Below are positions 13,519 to 20,337 of a stretch of 20,337 bases of DNA, piece by piece (position 1 is the first letter of the stretch; every line of letters starts with the position of its first letter). The notes under the pieces are model-generated. The model was not told the DNA's origin. It worked only from the letters and a program-made list of their open reading frames with translations, and did not search any database. The position numbers and the translations under genes were made by a program. Where the stretch lies: assembly GCA_007134165.1 (NCBI GenBank), contig SLLJ01000259.1:1-20337 (forward strand), read 5' to 3'. The stretch is from Nitriliruptoraceae bacterium. Lineage in GTDB: Bacteria > Actinomycetota > Nitriliruptoria > Nitriliruptorales > Nitriliruptoraceae.

Positions 13519-16500
13519 GTGGCCAGCGCAGACTTCGTCCACCTGCACGTGCACACCGAGTACTCGATGCTCGACGGAGCCTCGCGCATCGACGACCTGC
13601 TCGACAAGATCGTCCGCGACGGACAACCCGCGGCGGCCATCACCGACCACGGGGTGCTGTTCGGGCTGGTCGAGTTCTACCGGGCGGCCACCGCCCGAGG
13701 GGTGCGCCCGATCCTGGGCTCCGAGCTGTACCAGGCCGTGGGCACCCGCCATGAGCAGCAGCTCGGCGGCGCCGACGGCAAGCAGCGCAACTACCACCTG
13801 ACGGCGCTGGCCGCCGACGACACCGGCTACCGCAACCTCATCGAGCTGTCCACCCGCGCCTACCTCGAGGGCTACTGGTACAAGCCGCGCGTCGACCTCG
13901 AACTCCTCGCCCGCTACAGCCAGGGCATGATCGTGCTGTCGGGGTGCCTGGGGTCGCAGGTCAATCAGCGGCTGCTCGCCGACGATGTGGTCGGTGCTCG
14001 GCAGGTGCTCTCCGACTTCAAGGACATCTACACCGCCGAGCGCTTCTTCGTCGAACTGATGGACCACGGCATCCCCGAGCAGGCCCGCACCTGGCCCCAG
14101 CTGGAGAAACTGGCCCGTGAGCTCGGCCTGCGCACGGTCATCACCAACGACTCGCACTACACCGACCAGGCCGATGCGGAGGCCCACGACGCGCTGCTGT
14201 GCATCCAGACCGGCTCGCGCATCACCGACACCGACCGATTCCGTTTCACCGGACCCGACTACTTCGTGAAGACCGCCGCCGAGATGCGCCGACAGTTCGC
14301 CGCCTTCCCCGAGGCGCTCGACGCCACCCTCGACATCGCCGAGCGCTGCAGCGCCACCATCGAGTTCGGGCTCGACCTGCTGCCTGCCTTCCCGTGCCCC
14401 CCGGGGATGAGCGAGGCCGAGTTCCTCCGCGCCAAGGTTTGGCAGGGTGCGGCGCAGCGCTACGGCGATCCGGTGCCCACGGTCGTCGCCGAGCGGGTCG
14501 AGTACGAACTCGGGGTCATCGAGCAGATGGGCTTCCCCGCGTACTTCCTCATCGTCGCCGACCTGTGTGAGCACGCCCGCTCGGTCGGGATCCGGGTCGG
14601 TCCGGGCCGGGGGTCGGCCGGCGGGTCGGTGGTGGCCTACTGCACCGACATCACCCGGGTCGACCCGATCCGCCACGGGCTGATCTTCGAGCGCTTCCTC
14701 AACCCCGCCCGAGTGCAGATGCCCGACATCGACATCGACTTCGACGACCGCCGACGCGGCGAGATGATCCGCTACGCCGCCGACCGCTACGGCGAGGACC
14801 ACGTCGCGCAGATCGTCACCTTCGGCACCATCAAGGCCAAGTCCGCGATCCGCGACGCGGCCCGGGTGCTCGACGAACCGTTCAAGGTCGGGGACGACCT
14901 CGCCAAGATGATGCCCCCGCCGGTGCAGGGCAAGGAGGCGCCGCTGGCCGAGGCCTACGACAAGTCCACCGAGCTGCGCGAGGCCCGGCAGGACCCGACC
15001 TACCGGCGGGTGCTCGAGGCCGCTGAGAAGCTCGAAGGCCTCAAGCGTCAGCACGGGATCCACGCTGCGGCCGTGATCATCGGTGCCAATCCGCTGACCG
15101 AGACCCTGCCCCTGCTGCGCACCGACAACGGCGAGGTCGTCACCCAGTACGAGATGGGAGCCGCCGAGGACCTCGGCCTGCTCAAAATGGACTTCCTGGG
15201 GCTGCGCAACCTGACGGTCATCTCGGATGCCGAACAGCACATCGCGGCCAACCTCGGGATCGACCTCGACCTCGATGACCCCGGGCTGCTCGGGCAGATG
15301 GACGATGCGCGCACCTACGAGATGCTGGCCACCGGGTTCACCCTGGGGGTGTTCCAGCTCGACTCCACCGGCATGCAGGCGCTGGTGCGCAAGCTCAAGC
15401 CGACGCGGTTCGAGGACATCTCTGCGCTGCTCGCGCTGTACCGGCCGGGGCCGCTGGGCATGGACATGCACCTGGCGTTCGCCAACCGCAAGAACGGACT
15501 CGAGGCGGTCAGCTTCGACCACCCGCACCTCGAACCGATCCTGGGCGAGACCTTCGGGGTCATCGTGTACCAGGAACAGGTCATGCGTATCGCCACGGAC
15601 CTCGCGGGGTTCTCGATGGCGGAGGCCGACGCGCTGCGCAAGGCGGTGGGCAAGAAGAATCGCGACCTGATGGAGGCCCAGAAGGACAAGCTGATCTCCG
15701 GGGGCGTGGCCGCCGGCTACGACCGGGCGTTCATGACCAACCTGTGGGGCCTGATCGAGAAGTTCGCGGAGTACGGCTTCAACAAGTCGCACACCGTGGC
15801 CTACGGCGTGGTCAGCTACCAGACCGCCTACCTCAAGGCGCACTACCCGGTCGAGTACATGGCCGCGCTGCTCACCAGTGTCAAGAACCACAAGGACAAC
15901 AAGCCGCTCTACCTCAACGAGTGCCGGCGGATGGGTATCCCGGTGCTGCCGCCGGACATCAACGAGTCCGGTGCGGATTTCACCCCCCGCGGCGAGGAGA
16001 TCCTGTTCGGGCTGACGGCCGTGCGCGGGGTCGGCGAGGGCGTGGTCGAGCACATCGTGGCCGCACGCCGGTCCGAGGGTCGCTTCACCGACATCCGCGA
16101 CTTCTGCGCCAAGGTCGACGCCAGCGTGCTCAACAAGCGCAGCCTCGAGAACCTCATCCTCGCCGGGGCCTTCGCGCCGCTCGGCCATCCGCGCAAGGCG
16201 CTGCTGGCCGTCTACGAACCCATCGTCGATGCAGCGCTGACCCGCAAACGTGCGGAGGCGGCGGGGCAGTTCTCCCTGTTCGACGGGCTGGAGAACGGCG
16301 GGCAGCCCGCGGTCGTCGACGACGGCGTCGGGGAGCTCGGCACCGACGAGTACACCAAGTCGCAACTGCTCAAGCACGAGCGCGAGATGCTGGGCCTTTA
16401 CGTGTCGGACCATCCGTTGTTCGGGATCGAGCGCGTGCTCGAGGGCTACACCAGCACCACCTGCGCGGACCTGCGCGAGGGCAGCGACGGTGACTCCGTC

Positions 16501-17049
16501 ACGGTCGCCGGTGTGCTCACCGGGCTCGGCAAGCGCTTCACCAAGAAGGGCGACACCTATCTGGTGGCCACCCTCGAGGACCTGTCCGGTGCGGTGGAGG
16601 TGGTGTTCTGGCCGGGGACCTACCGGGCGGCCTTCGAGGTGCTGGTCGAGGATGCGGTGCTGGTGGTCACCGGTCGGCTCGAGGTTCGCGACCAGTCAGT
16701 CAAGCTCACCGCCAACAAGGTCGCCGAGCCCGACCTGTCCGAGGCGCTCGGAGCTCCGGTCGTGATCCGCTTCGCCGCCGAGCAGTGCACCGCGCCAGCC
16801 GTCGCCCGCCTGCGTGAGGTCCTGGGCCACCATCCGGGTGCGGTGCCCGTGCAGTTGCAGGTGGCCACCGACCGGGGGACGACCCGGGTCTACGAGGTTG
16901 GAGCCGAGTTGCGGGTGCAGCGCCGCGCCGGACTGTTCGGCGAACTCAAGGCCGCCTTCGGCCCCGAGGTGGTCGACGACCGGCAGGGCGAGCGCAGCTT
17001 CGGTGACGAGGGGGGCGCCGAGTCCTCCCGGTGGCGTCGGGCCGGATGA
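13519..17049 (+). CDS. dnaE: DNA polymerase III alpha subunit (DnaE1 type)
   Basis: This is the replicative polymerase subunit, 1176 residues. The N-terminal PHP domain keeps all nine metal ligands expected of an active site: H10, H12, D19, H44, E69, H93, C143, D211 and H213. That matches mycobacterial DnaE1, where PHP is the proofreading exonuclease; in E. coli it is degenerate. The polymerase aspartates are D403 and D405 (PDIDIDFDD) and D558 (KMDFLGLRNL), matching E. coli D401, D403 and D555. A helix-hairpin-helix region (AVRGVGEGVVEHIV) and an OB fold (SVTVAGVLTGLGKRFTKKGD) follow. GTG 13519 was chosen for GGGGAGG six bases upstream and because VHLHVHTEYSMLDG then starts near residue 7. 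The frame upstream to 13420 lies in the leader. The length and intact PHP favour DnaE1 over DnaE2/ImuC. Confidence 0.97.
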   Translation: MASADFVHLHVHTEYSMLDGASRIDDLLDKIVRDGQPAAAITDHGVLFGLVEFYRAATARGVRPILGSELYQAVGTRHEQQLGGADGKQRNYHLTALAADDTGYRNLIELSTRAYLEGYWYKPRVDLELLARYSQGMIVLSGCLGSQVNQRLLADDVVGARQVLSDFKDIYTAERFFVELMDHGIPEQARTWPQLEKLARELGLRTVITNDSHYTDQADAEAHDALLCIQTGSRITDTDRFRFTGPDYFVKTAAEMRRQFAAFPEALDATLDIAERCSATIEFGLDLLPAFPCPPGMSEAEFLRAKVWQGAAQRYGDPVPTVVAERVEYELGVIEQMGFPAYFLIVADLCEHARSVGIRVGPGRGSAGGSVVAYCTDITRVDPIRHGLIFERFLNPARVQMPDIDIDFDDRRRGEMIRYAADRYGEDHVAQIVTFGTIKAKSAIRDAARVLDEPFKVGDDLAKMMPPPVQGKEAPLAEAYDKSTELREARQDPTYRRVLEAAEKLEGLKRQHGIHAAAVIIGANPLTETLPLLRTDNGEVVTQYEMGAAEDLGLLKMDFLGLRNLTVISDAEQHIAANLGIDLDLDDPGLLGQMDDARTYEMLATGFTLGVFQLDSTGMQALVRKLKPTRFEDISALLALYRPGPLGMDMHLAFANRKNGLEAVSFDHPHLEPILGETFGVIVYQEQVMRIATDLAGFSMAEADALRKAVGKKNRDLMEAQKDKLISGGVAAGYDRAFMTNLWGLIEKFAEYGFNKSHTVAYGVVSYQTAYLKAHYPVEYMAALLTSVKNHKDNKPLYLNECRRMGIPVLPPDINESGADFTPRGEEILFGLTAVRGVGEGVVEHIVAARRSEGRFTDIRDFCAKVDASVLNKRSLENLILAGAFAPLGHPRKALLAVYEPIVDAALTRKRAEAAGQFSLFDGLENGGQPAVVDDGVGELGTDEYTKSQLLKHEREMLGLYVSDHPLFGIERVLEGYTSTTCADLREGSDGDSVTVAGVLTGLGKRFTKKGDTYLVATLEDLSGAVEVVFWPGTYRAAFEVLVEDAVLVVTGRLEVRDQSVKLTANKVAEPDLSEALGAPVVIRFAAEQCTAPAVARLREVLGHHPGAVPVQLQVATDRGTTRVYEVGAELRVQRRAGLFGELKAAFGPEVVDDRQGERSFGDEGGAESSRWRRAG

Positions 17050-17171
17050 GCCGCACGCGGCCGGCCAACGAGGCTGACGCGCATCGTCGGGAGCCGGACG
17101 GTTCGTGCTTCGTGCGCCCGGAAGCGGAAGCCCGCGGATCCAGACGCCAACCTCCGAGGGCGCACGGCGAC

Positions 17172-17800
17172 GGGTGAGGATCTGCTGGTCGTCGGGCTGG
17201 CTGGTGAGATCGTGCGGTGGCAACCGCTGGTCATGTCCGGGCCGCGCTCGGTTGGGCTTCGACCCTGACCGGCTGCTCGACCACGTCCCGATCAGCCTGG
17301 TCGTCGAGGAGGATCGGGCGGCGTTCACCGGGCGGTTCGACCTCGAGGTCACCGACCGCAAGCGCGCCGCGCTCAACGGGATCGACACGGCGCTGCGCGA
17401 TCCGCTGCCAACCTGCCCAACCGGCGGGGGTGCAACCGCACGTCGACAAGGCGTTCGGGACCGGCCCCACCGTCCGTCTGCGCATGGGCGTGCTGCGGCG
17501 CGACCTCGACGGCTCCAAGCCCCCAACGACGGCCACGGCCATGCGGCCGGGCCAGCTGCCGACAGCCCTCGTTCGTCGCCTGGCACGCAGCACCCGTGAT
17601 GGAGACGTCGTCGGTCGGCTCGGTGGCGACGAGTTCGTCGTGGTGTGCATCGACACCGTCGAGTACGGGGCCCTCGAGCAGGCCCCCAGACGGGCCACTG
17701 GTACCGCACGCGAGCCGATCGTGGTCGACGGGGCGCGGTACCGTGCCAAGGCCGCCGGCCCCGGGGTGGTGAGGTGGGCCGAGGGTCAGGCGATCCCTTC
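17172..17800 (+). pseudogene. Decayed PAS-GGDEF diguanylate cyclase gene
   Basis: Diguanylate-cyclase pieces occur in order but in changing frames. GEDLLVVGLAGEIVRW (from 17173, PAS-like) is followed, one frame over, by GFDPDRLLDHV and a PAC-like EVTDRKRA that leads into RDPL. NLPNRR (17410, remnant of TGLPNR) returns to the first frame. DLDGSK (17502-17519) is in a third, NDGHGHAAG (17525-17551) in the second, and VVGRLGGDEFVVV (GGDEF at 17622-17636, with RDGD before it) in the third again. After EPIVVDG the text jumps to ARYRAKAAG, so the SIGIA block and about 40 residues are missing. At least five frame changes plus an internal deletion mean no functional product. It is not a recent copy of the GGDEF-EAL gene upstream. 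Confidence 0.85.
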
Positions 17801-17879
17801 CAGAGCCGGCCCGCACGGATCGGCGCCATCGCGTCGCTACCCTCACCCGCCCCTGCATCGTCGTGTCCAAGGCCATCGA

Positions 17880-19208
17880 ATGCCCCGACTGACCGTGCTC
17901 GACCTGCGCGGGGACCGGTCGGATCCCCGCGACCGGATGCCCCGTCCCCGCGTCGATCTCGCGGCCGCCCGTGAGGGTGTGGAGGCGAGCCTGGCGGCGG
18001 TGCGTGACGGGGGCGACGACGCGTTGCGGCAGCTCACCGCCCGCTTCGACGGGGTCGAACTTGGTGAGCACGACGGCCTGGTGGTGCCTGAGGAGGTCCT
18101 CGACGAGTCGCTGGCCCGACTCGCGCCAGAGCTGCGTGCTGCGCTCGAACGGGCGGCCGACCAGGTGCGCTGGTTCCACGAACGTGCCCGCCCGCAGGAC
18201 TGGGAGGACGAGCGCGACGGGGCGCGCATGGGGGTGTGGCACCGCCCCGTCCAGCGCGCCGGGGTGTACGTGCCCGGCGGCAAGGCGGTGTACCCCTCGA
18301 CCGTGGTCATGACCGCGGTGCCCGCCCAGGTCGCTGGCGTCGAGCAGTTGGTGCTGTGCACCCCACCGACCGGGACCGGGTTCGACGGTGCGCCCGACGG
18401 CTGGCCCAACCGCACGATCCTGGCCGCCGCCCGGCTGCTCGGCGTCGACCGGGTCGTACGCGTCGGGGGGGCGCAGGCGGTGGCCGCGATGGCCTACGGG
18501 ACCGCCAGCGTGCCGGCCTGCGACCTGGTCGTGGGCCCCGGCAACCTCTACGTGTCACTGGCCAAGCAGCAGCTGGCCGCCGAGGGGCGCATCGGCACCG
18601 ACGGCTACGCCGGCCCGACCGAGGTGGCGGTGGTCGCCGACGACACCGCTGATCCGCGCGTGGTCGCGGCGGATCTGGTCGCCCAGGCCGAGCACGACGA
18701 GTTGGCCACCGCCCTGCTGATCACCCCCGATGCCGAACTGGCGGCTGCGGTCGAGGTCGCGCTCGAGACCGAGGTCGCCGCCACTCGCCACCGCGCCCGG
18801 GTCGAGGCCTCGCTGCAGGGGCAGGGCACCGTGGCGCTGGTCGACGACCTCGACCACGCGGTCGAGGTCGCCGAAGCCTTCGCCGCCGAGCACCTCGAGG
18901 TCCACACTCGGCAGGCGCGTGCCGTGGCCGAGCGGATCCGCTATGCCGGTACAACCTTCATCGGGCAGCCGACCCCGGTCAGCCTCGGCGACTATGCCGC
19001 CGGTCCCAATCACACGCTGCCGACCTCCGGGACGGCACGGTTCGCCGGCGGACTGACCACCTCGTCGTTCCTGGTCCCGGTCAACTTCGTCGAGTACGAC
19101 GACGCCGCCTTGCGCGACCTGGCGGACAGCGTGCACGTCCTGGCCACTTCCGAGGATCTGCCGGCGCACTGGCGGGCGGTCGAGGTCCGGCTCGAGCGCG
19201 GCCGGTGA
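17880..19208 (+). CDS. hisD: Histidinol dehydrogenase
   Basis: HisD carries out the last two steps of histidine synthesis, oxidising L-histidinol to L-histidine with two NAD+. The 442-residue protein has the family blocks GVYVPGGKAVYPS (128-140), VVGPGNLYVSLAK (217-229), AEHLEVH (336-342) with catalytic E337 and H338, and GDYAAGPNHTLPT (370-382). The zinc ligands Q269 and H272 (QAEH), D371 and H430 match E. coli Q259, H262, D360 and H419. ATG 17880 gives normal length, with a weak AAGG seven bases upstream. The frame is open back to 17217 through the GGDEF pseudogene, so a longer call would be wrong. TACCCT (17838-17843) could be a -10. The stop overlaps the hisC GTG (GTGA), giving a hisDC operon. 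Confidence 0.96.
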   Translation: MPRLTVLDLRGDRSDPRDRMPRPRVDLAAAREGVEASLAAVRDGGDDALRQLTARFDGVELGEHDGLVVPEEVLDESLARLAPELRAALERAADQVRWFHERARPQDWEDERDGARMGVWHRPVQRAGVYVPGGKAVYPSTVVMTAVPAQVAGVEQLVLCTPPTGTGFDGAPDGWPNRTILAAARLLGVDRVVRVGGAQAVAAMAYGTASVPACDLVVGPGNLYVSLAKQQLAAEGRIGTDGYAGPTEVAVVADDTADPRVVAADLVAQAEHDELATALLITPDAELAAAVEVALETEVAATRHRARVEASLQGQGTVALVDDLDHAVEVAEAFAAEHLEVHTRQARAVAERIRYAGTTFIGQPTPVSLGDYAAGPNHTLPTSGTARFAGGLTTSSFLVPVNFVEYDDAALRDLADSVHVLATSEDLPAHWRAVEVRLERGR

Positions 19209-20337
19209 GCGCCTCGTCCTCCAGCGCTGACCGGGTCCCGGTCCGTGACGACCTCACGCAGGTCACGCCCTACGGCGCCCCGCAGCTGCAGGTCCCGGTC
19301 CGGCTCAACACCAACGAGACGGCCGAGCCGCCTCCACCCGGCTTCCTCGAAGCGGTGGCCGAGCGCATCACCGGGCTCGGTCTCAACCGCTACCCCGACC
19401 GCGAGCACCGCGCGCTGCGTGATGCGCTGGCGGCCCGGTCCGGACGCTGCCGCGCCGAAGTGTGGGCGGCCAACGGCTCCAACGAGATCTTGCTGCAGTT
19501 GCTGCAGGCCTACGGTGGCCCGGGCCGTACCGCGCTGACCGTACGCCCCGGATACTCGATGTACCCGGAGCTTGCCCGCACCACGCTCACCCCGCTGGTC
19601 GAGGTCGACCTCGACCAGCAGCTGCGGCTCACCCCGGCGCGGGCCGCGGCCGCCGTCGCCGAGCACGATCCGGACCTGGTGGTGCTGCCCTCACCCAACA
19701 ACCCGGCCGGCACGCTGGTGTCGCACGAGGCGATCCGTGCGCTGCATGCCGGCTCGCGCGCGTTGGTCGTGGTCGACGAGGCCTACATCGAGTTCGCCGG
19801 GGCACACGCCACGGTCGCCGGGCTGCTGGACGAACTGCCCCGTCTGGTCGTGGTGCGCACCTTCTCCAAGGCATTCCGGCTCGCGGGACTCCGGCTGGGC
19901 TACCTGCTGGCCGCCCCGTGGGTGGTCGATGACGTGCAGCGAGTGCGCCTGCCTTACCATCTCGACGCGCTGACCCAGGTCGCCGGGCAGATCGCCCTCG
20001 AGCAGGAGGAGGCGTTCCTCGAGCACCGGGTGCGGGTCGTGGCCGAACGCGACCGGGTGGCCGCCGCGCTGCGCACCCATGTGGGCGTCGAAGTGTTCGA
20101 CTCCGCCGCCAACTTCTTGCTGGTGCGCACCGCGGTGCCCGGGGTGTTCCAGCGCCTGCTGGACCACGGGGTGCTGGTGCGCGACTTCTCCACCCGACCG
20201 CGGCTGCACGGCTGTCTACGGGTCACCATCGGCACCGCCGCGGAGAATGACACCCTGCTGACCGCCCTCGCCCAGGTGCTGGCCAGCCCCGATGCAGCAG
20301 ACGGCCCCGATGCAGCAGACGGCCCCGATGCAGCAGA
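19205..20337 (+). CDS. hisC: Histidinol-phosphate aminotransferase, 3' end outside window
   Basis: HisC is the PLP enzyme that transaminates imidazole acetol phosphate with glutamate to give histidinol phosphate, upstream of HisD in the same pathway. The 377 residues present cover the whole class I/II aminotransferase fold: substrate loop RLNTNETAEPPP (33-44), NRYPD (61-65), PSPNNPAGT (162-170, PLP contact), VVDEAYIEF (189-197), TFSKAFRLAGLRLGY (219-233) with the PLP lysine K222, and LRVTIGT (338-344) with the carboxylate-binding Arg339. The family normally ends near residue 360. Here the frame continues into three DGPDAA-type repeats and leaves the window with no stop, so the true end is unknown. 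The GTG start overlaps the hisD stop without its own clear ribosome site. Confidence 0.95.
   Translation, partial: MSASSSSADRVPVRDDLTQVTPYGAPQLQVPVRLNTNETAEPPPPGFLEAVAERITGLGLNRYPDREHRALRDALAARSGRCRAEVWAANGSNEILLQLLQAYGGPGRTALTVRPGYSMYPELARTTLTPLVEVDLDQQLRLTPARAAAAVAEHDPDLVVLPSPNNPAGTLVSHEAIRALHAGSRALVVVDEAYIEFAGAHATVAGLLDELPRLVVVRTFSKAFRLAGLRLGYLLAAPWVVDDVQRVRLPYHLDALTQVAGQIALEQEEAFLEHRVRVVAERDRVAAALRTHVGVEVFDSAANFLLVRTAVPGVFQRLLDHGVLVRDFSTRPRLHGCLRVTIGTAAENDTLLTALAQVLASPDAADGPDAADGPDAA
20287..20337 (+). repeat. 18-bp tandem repeats at the hisC 3' end, cut by the window
   Basis: CCCCGATGCAGCAGACGG occurs at 20287-20304 and 20305-20322, and its first 15 bases at 20323-20337, all identical. 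The unit is six codons (PDAADG) and keeps the hisC frame. Perfect identity suggests recent or ongoing slippage; the copy number beyond the window is unknown. Confidence 0.95.

Noticed and set aside
13393..16413. 1006-codon open frame on the minus strand opposite dnaE
   Set aside because: Same cause: a codon-bias shadow of dnaE. The translation is rich in Gly, Val, Arg and His runs with no family signature.
17217..19208. Apparent 663-residue GGDEF-histidinol dehydrogenase fusion
   Set aside because: The GGDEF part is only intact in pieces across three frames, lacks the SIGIA block, and HisD is complete from ATG 17880 at normal family length.
1..20337. Defence system, CRISPR array, prophage or biosynthetic cluster
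   Set aside because: Every gene of substantial length is assigned to a housekeeping or signalling family except the small HExxH protein. The repeats seen are short coding tandems or leader stems, with no array-like spacing, integrase or transposase.

Overview
This is a high-GC chromosomal window that reads as the core genome of an actinomycete (Actinomycetota). Four things point there: the cell-division string ftsZ-yggS-sepF-yggT-divIVA; an actinobacterial-type IleRS controlled by a T-box with a very short Stem I; the traR/dksA-like, lspA, rluD, dnaE order; and a DnaE whose PHP domain keeps all its metal ligands. I cannot name a genus. The gene order and the lack of a pgeF/yfiH gene between ftsZ and yggS would suit a deep branch such as Nitriliruptoria, but that is inference. 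No mobile element, CRISPR array, tRNA or rRNA was seen.

Layout. Bases 1-216 hold the leader of ftsZ, with a 14-bp tandem repeat and an 11-bp inverted repeat running into the ribosome binding site. Bases 217-4257 (+) are ftsZ, yggS, sepF, yggT and divIVA, tightly packed, mostly with 4-base stop/start overlaps: the Z-ring, its membrane anchor SepF, and the polar/septal scaffold DivIVA. Bases 4205-8070 (-) are ileS followed by a small membrane HExxH protein, coupled by a GTGA overlap. Bases 8071-8475 (-) are the ileS T-box leader. Bases 8599-10642 (+) are traR/dksA-like, lspA and rluD. Bases 10620-13322 (-) are a membrane-bound PAS-GGDEF-EAL protein. Bases 13519-17049 (+) are dnaE. Bases 17172-17800 are a frameshifted PAS-GGDEF pseudogene. 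Bases 17880-20337 (+) are hisD and hisC; hisC runs off the window.

Most of this is conserved housekeeping, and I do not see a new multi-gene system. The points most worth a second look are in regulation and decay: pre-Shine-Dalgarno hairpins (one pattern shared by divIVA and dnaE, another at ftsZ), the T-box architecture, an EAL domain whose loop 6 is degenerate next to an intact GGDEF domain, in-frame repeat expansions giving Ala-rich, acidic tails to three unrelated proteins, and a dead GGDEF gene that could be miscalled as a GGDEF-HisD fusion.
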